Below, in pieces: positions 1-8,033 of a DNA stretch of 64,000 nucleotides; positions within the stretch are counted from its first letter, which is position 1; every line of letters begins with the position of its first letter. The DNA is taken from assembly GCF_900142165.1 (NCBI RefSeq), contig NZ_FQZY01000009.1:1-64000 (forward strand). Direction: 5' to 3'. This DNA is from Hespellia stercorisuis DSM 15480. GTDB lineage: Bacteria > Bacillota > Clostridia > Lachnospirales > Lachnospiraceae. The notes under the pieces were generated by a model. It searched no databases and was not told where the DNA came from. It worked only from the letters and a program-made list of their open reading frames with translations. A program made the translations under genes and the position numbers.

Positions 1-22
1 GAACTTAAGCAGACAATAAAAA

Positions 23-253
23 ATACATCTTCAGGGCTACTGGAAAGTTTTCGCGGACTGACAGTAACGAATGAAGATGTATCCTACATTTTTAAGTACA
101 CAACAATGTACTTGGAATAACAAGGTTATTTTAGCACAGGTGGTGGTTAAATGAAAGACGAAATAACTGAATAATCCACATTTTTTTAGGATTGGCTTCG
201 TGGACCTATACGAAGTGCATAACAAAAGGCGTTAACAAGGAAAATGTGGATAA
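23..253. other. Gene-free start of window with two nested inverted-repeat structures
   Basis: No credible coding region is seen in the first 412 bases. Two foldable blocks stand out. The first pairs ATACATCTTC (23-32) with GAAGATGTAT (73-82), enclosing a smaller TACTG/CAGTA stem. The second pairs TCCACATTTT (175-184) with AAAATGTGGA (241-250), enclosing CTTCGT/ACGAAG. A 7-bp hairpin AAGTACA/TGTACTT lies between them. They could be structured RNA from an upstream transcript or remnants of a mobile element. Nothing assigns a function. Confidence 0.4.
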
Positions 254-328
254 AGTGCTAAAAAACATACACAGTAGATGAGGGATAGACACAATTAAAT
301 TTATTCCTCAACGCTGTCACTAAAACTA

Positions 329-357
329 TTGACTTTACCACCCGAGTTCGTTATAGT
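329..357 (+). promoter_or_regulatory. Predicted sigma-A-type promoter of the symporter gene
   Basis: TTGACT (329-334) and TATAGT (352-357) are separated by exactly 17 bp, and transcription would start near 364, about 50 nt before the symporter ATG. The short leader has no evident riboswitch. This suggests that the transporter is transcribed separately from the riboswitch-controlled grd genes, although read-through into them is possible. Confidence 0.6.
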
Positions 358-412
358 ATAAACATACCAAATATACTTATAGGAAAACTGAATAAAGGGG
401 GCAATACTGATC

Positions 413-1786
413 ATGGAAGTATTAAACAACATTGTTACAGCAGTCAATGGCATCTTATGGGATAAGAACATTCTGCTAGTCTTACTGGTTGGAACGGGAA
501 TTTGGTACACCTTCCAACTGAAATTTATCCAGGTTAGAGGCTTTGGAGAGGGCTGGAGACGAACTTTCGGAGGTATCTTCAAAAAAGGCGGAGATGCCGG
601 AAAAGATGGAATGTCTCAGTTCCAGGCACTTGCAACTGCAATCGCAGCGCAGGTTGGTACTGGTAACCTTGCCGGTGCAGCTACTGCAATCGCAGTCGGC
701 GGACCTGGCGCAATCTTCTGGATGTGGATCAGCGCGTTCTTCGGAATGGCAACGATTTACGCCGAGGCAACCATGGCACAAAAGTACAAACAGGTCGATG
801 ACTCTGGTGCAGTTACCGGTGGACCGGTTTACTACATAAAAGGTGCTTTTAAGGGAACTTTTGGAAAGGTATTAGCTGGCGTATTCGCAGTATTCATCAT
901 TTTCGCGCTTGGATTTATGGGTAATGCAGTACAGTCCAATTCAATTGCGTCCGCATTTGATACAGCCTTCCATATTCCACCGATTGTCATGGGTATTATT
1001 CTTGCAGTAATGGCATTTGCGGTATTCTCTGGTGGTATTAAAAGAATTGCAAAAGTTACAGAGACAGTTGTACCGGTTATGGCTCTTTTCTACATTATTG
1101 GAGCATTGGTCGTTATCTTCGCTAACTTTAAAAACATCCCACTCGCTTTCGAAGAAATCTTCGTTGGTGCTTTCGCTCCTCAGGCTATCGCCGGTGGTGT
1201 TGTAGGTGCTACGATCCAGAAAGCTATGAGCAAGGGTGTTGCAAGAGGTTTGTTCTCTAACGAAGCTGGTATGGGTTCTACACCACATGCACATGCAGTG
1301 GCAAAGGTAAACCATCCTGCAGAGCAGGGATTCGTTGCTATGATGGGTGTATTTATTGATACATTCGTTATCCTGAATCTTACAGCACTCGTTATTTTGA
1401 CAACCCGTTCATTAACACCAGATGGTTCAATAACTGGTACAGCTCTTACACAGGCTGCATTCCAGTCCGTATTCGGAAAATTTGGACCGATCTTTATCGC
1501 AATATGTATGTTCTTCTTCGCATTCTCAACCGTTATCGGCTGGTACTTCTTTGGTGAAGCAAATGTGAAGTATTTATTCGGAACAAAAGCAGTTAAGATT
1601 TATGCAGTATTAGTTTGTGTATGTGTACTTCTCGGTACATTGGGCGAAGTTGAAATCGTCTGGAGCGCAGCTGATATGTTTAACGGATTGATGGTAATCC
1701 CGAACTTAATTGCATTACTTGCATTGACAAAAGTTGTTAAACAGGTTAATAGTGAATTTACAATTCCAAAGAGAAAGAAAAACTAA
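413..1786 (+). CDS. AGCS-family sodium:amino-acid (alanine/glycine) symporter
   Basis: The 457-residue product is a polytopic membrane protein of the alanine-or-glycine:cation symporter family, importing a small neutral amino acid with Na+. Visible family signatures are the early GTGNLAGAATAIAVGGPGA region (about residues 82-100), which is the family's conserved glycine-rich motif, and the later GLFSNEAGMGSTPHAHA segment (about 280-296). Length is normal for the family (about 450-480). The ATG follows a purine-rich AAAGGGGG about 12 nt upstream, a rather long spacing. Directly downstream are a glycine riboswitch and the glycine-reductase genes, so glycine is the likely substrate. The family is certain; the substrate is inferred from context. 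Confidence 0.92.
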   Translation: MEVLNNIVTAVNGILWDKNILLVLLVGTGIWYTFQLKFIQVRGFGEGWRRTFGGIFKKGGDAGKDGMSQFQALATAIAAQVGTGNLAGAATAIAVGGPGAIFWMWISAFFGMATIYAEATMAQKYKQVDDSGAVTGGPVYYIKGAFKGTFGKVLAGVFAVFIIFALGFMGNAVQSNSIASAFDTAFHIPPIVMGIILAVMAFAVFSGGIKRIAKVTETVVPVMALFYIIGALVVIFANFKNIPLAFEEIFVGAFAPQAIAGGVVGATIQKAMSKGVARGLFSNEAGMGSTPHAHAVAKVNHPAEQGFVAMMGVFIDTFVILNLTALVILTTRSLTPDGSITGTALTQAAFQSVFGKFGPIFIAICMFFFAFSTVIGWYFFGEANVKYLFGTKAVKIYAVLVCVCVLLGTLGEVEIVWSAADMFNGLMVIPNLIALLALTKVVKQVNSEFTIPKRKKN

Positions 1787-1802
1787 AAAAGGTAGGTTGA
1801 TA

Positions 1803-1896
1803 CTTTGTAAGAGAGAGTCGTAAGACCACCGAAGAGGAAACATTGAAGGGCCTGGTCGCCATTCAGTCGAAACTTTCAGGTAAAAGGACTACAAAG
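1803..1896 (+). promoter_or_regulatory. Glycine riboswitch aptamer (gcvT type) upstream of grd genes
   Basis: The aptamer is closed by CTTTGTA (1803-1809) pairing with TACAAAG (1890-1896). Inside are hallmarks of the glycine aptamer core: a GAGAGAGTC stretch, an ACCGAAGAGGAAA block and the 3' CTTTCAGGTAAAAGGAC block. A partial second-aptamer-like sequence follows (GGACTACACTTTGAAGGGAC, 1898-1917), resembling the 'ghost' half of singlet glycine riboswitches. It is followed at once by an intrinsic terminator and then grdX. Glycine binding would logically relieve termination and turn on glycine reduction, but the switching direction is inferred. Confidence 0.85.
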
Positions 1897-1938
1897 AGGA
1901 CTACACTTTGAAGGGACGGAGCAGTCTACCCGACAGAG

Positions 1939-1985
1939 AGCGACTAAATTAGAGCACCACTATGTTCTAAATTAGTCGCTTTTTT
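1939..1985 (+). terminator. Riboswitch-associated intrinsic terminator
   Basis: A perfect 15-bp stem (1939-1953 with 1966-1980) encloses a 12-nt loop and is followed by five further T residues. It lies 43 nt after the aptamer and before grdX, so it is the natural expression platform. The same hairpin would also end transcripts of the symporter. Confidence 0.88.
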
Positions 1986-2106
1986 AATCTTAGATGGCCC
2001 GGTTCAGAAACGAGCATAACAGATAGTTAATATCTGTGTGTATATTAGGAAAACCTAGAGTATATTTGGGTACGAAACAGGATTTCCGAAAAAAAGGAGC
2101 AAAAGG

Positions 2107-2478
2107 ATGGATTTTCAGATTATAACGAACAACCCTAAGGTAAAAACTGAATTAGAAGAGACTTGCAATGTCAATTATTTCGAGATTTCTTATCGCGAGA
2201 TTTTGGAAAAGGTGAGAGACATGTGCCACGGTGGTTATAAGTTATTATCGCATCCGTTGTCAGGCAGTGTAAAACCAAATGAGACTCCATACAAGTCAGT
2301 AATGGTATCTGCTCGAAAGGGCAATGCAGACTCAGAATCAATTCATATTATTGAGAACTGCATGATTGCTTTTGACAAGTTTCCCGATTTAGGCAATAAG
2401 TGGACCCCCAGCGTTTTGGATGATTTCCAGGTGATCGATTTTTATCTGATCAGCGGCGCAGTTGGTTCAGCTATTTAA
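2107..2478 (+). CDS. grdX: GrdX family protein
   Basis: This 123-residue protein is recognised as GrdX, a small conserved protein encoded with glycine/sarcosine/betaine reductase genes. Its biochemical role is unknown. The ATG is preceded by AAGGAGCAAAAGG. No membrane segment or signal peptide is seen. It is the first gene after the glycine riboswitch terminator and lies 49 bp before grdE, so it heads the grd transcript. In many clostridia trxB and trxA follow grdX; here grdE follows directly. Confidence 0.85.
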   Translation: MDFQIITNNPKVKTELEETCNVNYFEISYREILEKVRDMCHGGYKLLSHPLSGSVKPNETPYKSVMVSARKGNADSESIHIIENCMIAFDKFPDLGNKWTPSVLDDFQVIDFYLISGAVGSAI

Positions 2479-2527
2479 CAACAATGTGGCGTGAGCTACA
2501 TTACACACAAAAAGGAGGAATTATATT

Positions 2528-3811
2528 TTGAAACTTGAGATGGGATACATTGACATTAAAGACATCCAGTTTGGCGCAGAGTCCAAAGTAGAAAATGGTG
2601 TTTTATATGTAAATGCAGATGAAGTAAAAAAATTAGTTTTAGACAATGAAGAAAAAATTAAAAACGTAACACTTGATATCGCTAAACCAGGTGAGAGCGT
2701 TCGTATCACTCCAGTAAAAGATGTCATTGAGCCACGTGTAAAGGTTGAAGGACGCGGAGGAATTTTCCCGGGCGTTATCAGCGGTGTTGACACAGTTGGA
2801 TCTGGTAAGACATATGCTCTTCGTGGATCAGCAGTTGTTACAGCTGGTAAAATCGTAGGATTCCAGGAAGGTATCATCGACATGTCAGGTATTGGAGCGC
2901 AGTATACTCCATTCTCAAAATTGAACAACCTTGTTGTTGTATGTGAGCCGGTTGACGGACTGAAACAGCATGAATATGAAGAAGCAGTTCGTTTCTCAGG
3001 TTTCAGAGTAGCTTGCTATCTCGGAGAACTTGCAAGAGAACTTACTCCTGACGAGACAAAAGTATATGAGACATGCACAATCAAAGAAGGACTTGAGAAA
3101 TACCCAGATCTTCCGAGAATTGCATACGTTCAGATGCTTCAGAGCCAGGGACTTCTGCATGACACATATGTATATGGCGTAGATGCTAAGAAGACTCTTT
3201 CTACTATTATGAACCCAACAGAGATCATGGACGGAGCTATTGTTTCCGGTAACTGTGTATCTGCTTGTGATAAGAACCCAACTTATGTTCACATGAACAA
3301 CCCGGTTGTACATGACTTATTTGAAGAGCATGGAAAAACAATCAACTTTGTATGCCACATCCTTACAAATGAGAACGTATACCTTGCAGACAAACAGCGT
3401 TCTTCTGACTGGTCAGCTAAGCTTTGTAAGCTGTTAGACCTGGATGGAGTTCTGATTTCTCAGGAAGGATTCGGTAATCCGGATACAGACCTTATCATGA
3501 ACTGTAAGAAGATTGAAGCTGAGGGTGTTAAGACAGTAATTATCACAGATGAATATGCTGGACGTGACGGAAAATCTCAGTCACTTGCTGATGCTGATGT
3601 AGCTGCAGACGCTTGTGTAACAGGCGGAAATGCAAACGAGTACATTACTCTTCCTGCAATGGACAAGGTAATCGGAACAACTGATTATGTTAACACAATC
3701 GCTGGCGGTAATGAGCACAGTCTGCATGCAGATGGAAGCATTGAAATCGAGATTCAGGCTATCACAGGCGCTACTAACGAAACAGGATTCAATAACTTAA
3801 GTGCTAGATAG
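2528..3811 (+). CDS. grdE: Glycine reductase protein B, proprotein GrdE
   Basis: This 427-residue proprotein belongs to the substrate-specific protein B of glycine reductase. Family members are cleaved autocatalytically, giving a pyruvoyl group from a cysteine that binds the substrate amine as a Schiff base. The expected site, GNCVSACDKNPTY, is present with Cys243 in the usual place. Translation most likely starts at TTG 2528, about nine nt after AAGGAGG; an in-frame ATG exists at 2540. It ends 20 bp before grdB. Glycine rather than sarcosine or betaine is favoured because of the riboswitch and the adjacent grdA. Confidence 0.93.
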   Translation: MKLEMGYIDIKDIQFGAESKVENGVLYVNADEVKKLVLDNEEKIKNVTLDIAKPGESVRITPVKDVIEPRVKVEGRGGIFPGVISGVDTVGSGKTYALRGSAVVTAGKIVGFQEGIIDMSGIGAQYTPFSKLNNLVVVCEPVDGLKQHEYEEAVRFSGFRVACYLGELARELTPDETKVYETCTIKEGLEKYPDLPRIAYVQMLQSQGLLHDTYVYGVDAKKTLSTIMNPTEIMDGAIVSGNCVSACDKNPTYVHMNNPVVHDLFEEHGKTINFVCHILTNENVYLADKQRSSDWSAKLCKLLDLDGVLISQEGFGNPDTDLIMNCKKIEAEGVKTVIITDEYAGRDGKSQSLADADVAADACVTGGNANEYITLPAMDKVIGTTDYVNTIAGGNEHSLHADGSIEIEIQAITGATNETGFNNLSAR

Positions 3812-3831
3812 TGAAGGAGGAAAACAAACGA

Positions 3832-5142
3832 ATGAGTAAATTAAGAGTAGTTCAGTATATCAATCAGTTCTTCGCTAATATCGGTGGAGAGGAAAAAGCT
3901 GATATCGCACCAGAGATCAGAGTTGGTGAGATTATCGGACCAGGACAGGCTTTCGCAGCAGCATTTGGAGATGAAGCAGAGATCGTAGCAACAGTTATCT
4001 GTGGTGACTCTTATTTCAATGAAAACTTAGATTCAGCAAAAGCTACTATCCTTGGATGGGTAAAAGAGCAGAATGCAGATCTTTTCCTTGCAGGCCCAGC
4101 ATTTAACGCAGGACGTTATGGTGTTGCTTGTGGTACGATCTGTGACGCGGTTCAGGAAGAATTAGGAATCCCGGTATTGACAGGTATGTACGAGGAGAAC
4201 CCTGGTGCAGACATGTTCAAGACAAAAGTATATATCGTTCCTACAAAGAACAGTGCTGCAGGTATGAGAGGCGCAGTGAAAGTTATGGCTCCTCTTGCAT
4301 TAAAGCTTGCTAAGAAAGAACCAATCGGAGCTTCCAGCCAGGAAGGTTATATGCCTAACGGAATCCGTGTTAACTTATTCGAAGAAGAGCGTGGATCTAA
4401 ACGTGCTGTTAAGATGCTGTTAGCTAAATTAAATGGCAAACCTTATACAACAGAGTATCCAATGCCTTCATTTGACAGAGTTGATCCTAACCCGGCTGTA
4501 AAAGATATCAAACATGCAAAGATCGCTCTTGTAACATCTGGTGGTATCGTTCCAAAAGGAAACCCAGATCACATCGAGTCTTCAAATGCTACACACTACG
4601 GTGAGTATGATATCGCAGGCGTTATGGACTTAACAGAAGCAACATATGAGACAGCTCATGGTGGATACGATCCAGTATACGCTAATGAAGATTCCGACCG
4701 TGTACTTCCAGTTGACGTATTGAGAGATATGGAGAAAGAGGGAGAAATCGGAGAACTTCATCACTTATTCTACACAACAGTAGGTAACGGTACTGCAGTT
4801 GCATCTGCAAAAGCATTTGCTGCTGAATACAGCCAGAAGCTGCTCGCTGACGGCGTAGACGCTGTTATCTTAACCTCCACTTGAGGTACCTGTACACGTT
4901 GCGGTGCAACGATGGTAAAAGAAATAGAGAGAGCTGGTATTCCTGTAGTTCATATGTGTACAGTAACACCTATTTCTATGACAGTTGGAGCTAACAGAAT
5001 TGTTCCTACAATTGCTATTCCTCATCCATTAGGAGATCCAGCATTGGAGCCAGAAGATGAGAAGAAACTTCGTCGTAAATTAGTTGAGAAAGCACTTGTT
5101 GCTCTTACAACTGAAGTTGACGGACAGACAATCTTTGAGTAA
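3832..5142 (+). CDS. grdB: Glycine reductase protein B, selenoprotein GrdB (UGA = Sec)
   Basis: One 436-residue selenoprotein is interrupted in frame by TGA at 4882-4884, read as selenocysteine 351. The context Sec-GTC-TRC forms the UxxCxxC redox motif of GrdB, and family-like sequence continues to TAA at 5142. Protein B, with GrdE, passes the carboxymethyl group from glycine to the selenol of GrdA. The start is ATG 3832 after GAAGGAGG. A hairpin suitable as a bacterial SECIS lies just 3' of the UGA. Plain gene-callers will report two fragments, 3811-4884 and 4912-5142. Confidence 0.95.
4882..4917 (+). promoter_or_regulatory. Sec UGA codon and candidate SECIS hairpin in grdB
   Basis: The TGA at 4882-4884 is followed by nested pairing: TACC (4887-4890) with GGTA (4914-4917), and CGTTGC (4897-4902) with GCAACG (4906-4911), leaving a GGT apical loop. 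The loop guanines lie about 19 nt after the UGA, within the range known for bacterial SECIS elements that recruit SelB. This fold was found by eye. Confidence 0.7.
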
Positions 5143-5210
5143 TTTTGATATTTCATATCAATTTACTATATAAAACAAAAATAAAATAGGCGAAAGGAGG
5201 TATATCGATA

Positions 5211-5684
5211 ATGGGAATGTTAGAAGGTAAAAAAGTAATCATTATTGGTGACCGTGATGGTATCCCGGGTCCAGCTATTGAAGAATGTGCTAAGACCGCA
5301 GGTGCCGAAGTGATTTTTTCGTCCACAGAGTGCTTCGTCTGAACGAGCGCTGGGGCGATGGATCTTGAAAATCAAAAGAGAGTAAAAGAATTTGCTGACC
5401 AGTATGGTCCAGAGAACATTGTAGTTCTTCTTGGAGCAGCTGAAGGTGAAGCATCAGGTCTTGCGGCTGAGACAGTTACAGCCGGCGACCCGACTTTTGC
5501 AGGTCCATTAACAGGGGTCCAGTTGGGACTCACGACTTATCACGTATGTGAACCAGAGATGAAAGCTGAATTTGACGAGGCAGTATATGAAGAGCAGATC
5601 AGCATGATGGAAATGGTATTAGACGTTGACGATATCGTTGACGAAATGAAATCTATTCGTGATGAATACTGTAAGTATCTTTAA
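5211..5684 (+). CDS. grdA: Glycine/sarcosine/betaine reductase protein A, selenoprotein GrdA
   Basis: This 157-residue selenoprotein contains TGA at 5340-5342, read as Sec44 in the CxxU motif C41-F-V-U44. GrdA accepts the carboxymethyl group as a Se-carboxymethyl-selenoether and delivers it to protein C, which forms acetyl phosphate; thioredoxin then reduces it. ATG 5211 lies after GAAAGGAGG. The N-terminal [19 protein letters not shown] segment matches the family. It is the last grd gene here: a strong terminator follows and no grdC/grdD is present. Gene-callers would report only the fragment after the UGA (5358-5684). Confidence 0.94.
5340..5358 (+). promoter_or_regulatory. Sec UGA codon of grdA with a possible short SECIS
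   Basis: TGA at 5340-5342 encodes Sec44. A short CGC/GCG stem (5348-5350 with 5355-5357) with a TGGG loop follows. The loop is closer to the UGA than the usual bacterial SECIS distance, so the true element may pair differently. The Sec codon itself is well supported by the CxxU motif. Confidence 0.5.
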
Positions 5685-5720
5685 TACGAAGTAGTTACAT
5701 GATTTAAACCTTTGAAAAAA

Positions 5721-5757
5721 GAAGTGCCGCACCTGTTTCGGGTGTGGTACTTCTTTT
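5721..5757 (+). terminator. Intrinsic terminator after grdA
   Basis: A 13-bp stem with two G-T wobbles (5721-5733 with 5741-5753) and a 7-nt loop is followed by TTTT. It ends the grdXEBA transcript 36 bp after grdA and separates it from anything resembling grdC/grdD. Confidence 0.88.
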
Positions 5758-5859
5758 ATAAAAATGAACGCTGTGCAGAATAGAAAATTCCGATGAGAAT
5801 GAAACTATTCAGAACAGAAAGCTTCATCCAGCGAAGCTGTCTGGAAGTGTGCCCCCATT

Positions 5860-6060
5860 ACACCTCATTGCACCCCATCGCGTCTTATCGCGTCTTATCG
5901 CGCCTCGCTGCATCCCCATCGCATCTTCAATATATCTCGTTGTTTTTCAAAGCATCTCGATGCACTTCATTGCACTCCATCGCGCCTCATTGCACCCCAT
6001 CCATCCTTGATACATCACATTGCCTTTTAAAGCATCTCAGCACATCTCAATGCATCTTAA
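5860..6060. repeat. Degenerate short-period repeat tract (about 10-11 bp unit)
   Basis: This tract is built from variations of short words such as CATCGCGCCTCATTGCACC, TATCGCGTCT (twice in a row near 5888-5907) and CATCTCRRTGCA. The period is about ten to eleven bases but drifts. Open reading frames across it are composition artefacts (runs of Ser/His/Leu/Thr). It looks like an expanded and decayed simple repeat in an intergenic region. Confidence 0.6.
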
Positions 6061-6655
6061 CAACTTATCACACCTCGAAGCGGTATATTGGGGGAAATGC
6101 TCCAGTCTCAATGTCCAGTCTGAGGGAGAGGAGGATTGCCTCAGAAAGGGCAACATATCACTTCCCGGAAAGCTGCGAAGCTGCGGGATGCCATGGATAA
6201 GTGGTAAAGCGGATAGTGAGTCCTCCGCTTCTATGCCCTTGTTTCCTACCTTGAGAAGGAATGAACACATTTCCTTGCATAAACTGGAATTAATGTTCAG
6301 CGGCTCAGAAAAAAGCTCTGTATCGGTTTATTTTGCATGCTGACAGAACTTGACATCATCAGGCAAGGCTCGTGCTTCAGGTACAAAGAGTGCTAAGCAC
6401 TAAGCTGTGGATAAGGAGTTTACACTAGTACATCGTAAACTAAATAACTACCCAGAAAGCACAGGATAGATTTTCGAGAGTGACAGCCAAAAAACGCATG
6501 CGTATTGGGCTGCACTGAGGCTCTTTGTCTAGTGCTATCGAAATATGGACAGGCTTAATGTGGTAGGTATTTAGGGGGGGGATAAGCAGCGATGGCGGCT
6601 ATAGGGGGATGGGCGAGTAGTCGAGTGGATTCTGCATATCCGCGTTGACCGCAAA
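6061..6655. other. Gene-free stretch
   Basis: About 600 bases separate the repeat tract from the terminator of the minus-strand EIIC gene. No reading frame with credible coding character, RNA gene or mobile-element end was recognised. Small features are a GTGCTAAGCAC palindrome near 6390 and a GGGGGGGG run near 6573-6580. Nothing else can be supported. Confidence 0.5.
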
Positions 6656-6684
6656 CAAAAACCAGGCAGGATTAACCTGCCCGG
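6656..6684 (-). terminator. Intrinsic terminator of the EIIC gene
   Basis: Read on the minus strand, CCGGGCAGG (6684-6676) pairs with CCTGCCTGG (6670-6662) around a 5-nt loop and is followed by a run of U (6660-6656). It lies just beyond the second in-frame stop (6725-6727) of the EIIC reading frame. Confidence 0.85.
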
Positions 6685-6724
6685 CTTTAGAAAGGAATTT
6701 AACCATAAAACCATAATTAAACGA

Positions 6725-6781
6725 TTATTTTAACTTCGCAGCAACTTTGATTACTTCGTGAACTGCGTTTTCAAAAGCTTA
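6725..6781 (-). pseudogene. EIIC C-terminal tail beyond an in-frame TAA
   Basis: On the minus strand the EIIC frame meets TAA at 6781-6779. The same frame then continues for 17 sense codons, AFENAVHEVIKVAAKLK, before a second TAA (6727-6725). The tail is helix-like and follows VTE without any frame change. The simplest reading is a GAA-to-TAA nonsense change that truncated an ancestral C-terminus; stop-codon read-through is an alternative. Confidence 0.55.
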
Positions 6782-7822
6782 TTCAGTAACAGCTTCAGGT
6801 ACAAGTGCTACATCAGGATGAGCAGATGTCTTGACTGCTTTGTTCTTGAATACGATACTACCGACCAAACCAGCAACTGTTCCGCCGATGACTGCGAATA
6901 CGAGTGCTCCGATTACTTTCAGTGGAGGGTTGAAAGCAAAAGGTGCGAGCAGTCCAGGAATCGGTGAAGCAGTGCCTGGTGCATTGTTGATGATTCCGAA
7001 TGCAGCCGCTGCTATACCAGCGAAGCCACCTCCGAAAAAGTTGGAACAATAGATCGGTATCGGATTGGCAGTAATAATATCTGCCTGCGTTAAAGGCTCC
7101 AGCATAACGGAAATTACGTTGCTGCTGTCTCCTAATTTCAGCCGTTTAAAGATTATACCATTTGTAAAGGAACCGCCGACACACGCAATTGCTGCGATAC
7201 CCATTGCCAGGCCGTTAAGACCAAGCATGGCGGTCAGTGCCATGGAACTCAGCGGTGAAGTACAAATCATCTTGATAATACCACCGAGGATGAAGCCCAT
7301 GATAAGTGGAGACTGTTCTGCAGCTGCGGAGATTGTTCCGCCGATTGTTGCCAGGACTGCATTCACTCCAGGATTTACAAATATAACGATTGCTCTTGCA
7401 AGTGGAGCGATGATCAGCGCGCCTGCAATAATGTTTACTCCGTTAGGAAGTTTTTTCTCAATGATCGGAGCAATAAGACCAACAAGATAACCTGCGATAA
7501 AACCAGGAAGTATTCCGTATCCGCCACAGGCAACACCTGCTACGACTGCGAGAACCGGATTAGCACCCATACAGATAGGAACCATGATTGCAGCGGCTAC
7601 ACCGCCCATGCTTCCGGATGTAACACCAACTTCTTTGAAAAATTCGAGACCGAATAAATCACCGGTGATATAACTGTGTATCGCTTCTACAAGAAATGTT
7701 GCGATTGCCGCATTTGCCATACCTGACATTGCATCCTGACCTTTTGGCATCTTCAAACTGAATATTGAGAATGCTGCAAGGGTTAATAATAATAAGCCTA
7801 CTCCAGATAAAATTGTTATCAT
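6779..7822 (-). CDS. PTS sugar transporter, EIIC subunit (PTS_EIIC_2 type)
   Basis: This 347-residue integral membrane protein is rich in Gly/Ala/Ile and made of many hydrophobic segments. It resembles the divergent stand-alone EIIC permeases of the phosphotransferase system (PF13303-like), which carry a sugar or related solute across the membrane. No EIIA or EIIB domain or gene is nearby, so phosphoryl donors would have to be shared. The start ATG follows GAGGTGG. The C-terminus is probably shortened by an in-frame TAA. Upstream lie a two-component system on the same strand and a pair of direct repeats that could be its operator. Substrate unknown. Confidence 0.8.
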   Translation of the reverse strand: MITILSGVGLLLLTLAAFSIFSLKMPKGQDAMSGMANAAIATFLVEAIHSYITGDLFGLEFFKEVGVTSGSMGGVAAAIMVPICMGANPVLAVVAGVACGGYGILPGFIAGYLVGLIAPIIEKKLPNGVNIIAGALIIAPLARAIVIFVNPGVNAVLATIGGTISAAAEQSPLIMGFILGGIIKMICTSPLSSMALTAMLGLNGLAMGIAAIACVGGSFTNGIIFKRLKLGDSSNVISVMLEPLTQADIITANPIPIYCSNFFGGGFAGIAAAAFGIINNAPGTASPIPGLLAPFAFNPPLKVIGALVFAVIGGTVAGLVGSIVFKNKAVKTSAHPDVALVPEAVTE

Positions 7823-7942
7823 TTTTCCACCTCATACCTTTTTGTTTTTTTGGGTTGTCATAGTTTCGTCGATCAATGGGACACGTTCACTTACAAGGGT
7901 TTTGAATCGACATATTTAAGATGATGTTATATTAAATACAAA

Positions 7943-7970
7943 GTTTCAAAATATTACATCAGGTTTCAAA
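7943..7970 (-). promoter_or_regulatory. Direct repeats upstream of EIIC, candidate regulator site
   Basis: Two copies of GTTTCAAA (7943-7950 and 7963-7970 on the plus strand) start exactly 20 bp apart, two helical turns, in the 210-bp gap between the response-regulator gene and EIIC. Direct repeats on one helix face are typical of dimeric response-regulator sites, and GlnL of Bacillus is known to bind direct repeats. The link to the adjacent regulator is inference. Confidence 0.4.
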
Positions 7971-7998
7971 CTGGGTTTTAAGTTTGTGACATTTCAAC

Positions 7999-8032
7999 AA
8001 AAAAAGCACCGCCCTTAGGGAGGTGCTTTTTT
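7999..8032 (-). terminator. Intrinsic terminator after the response-regulator gene
   Basis: GCACC/GGTGC with an inner CCC/GGG forms the stem (8006-8026), flanked by A-runs and T-runs on the two sides, so it can work in either direction. It overlaps the end of the response-regulator gene, separating its transcript from EIIC. Confidence 0.8.
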
Positions 8033-8033
8033 G

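Noticed and set aside
245-253. DnaA-box-like TGTGGATAA, also at 6406-6414
   Set aside because: Only single isolated matches, with no dnaA/dnaN genes, no box cluster and no A/T-rich unwinding region. A replication origin is not supported.
5793-6343. Reading frames of 107-135 codons across the repeat tract
   Set aside because: They are made of repeat-derived Ser/His/Leu/Thr runs, overlap each other in two frames and lack ribosome-binding sites.
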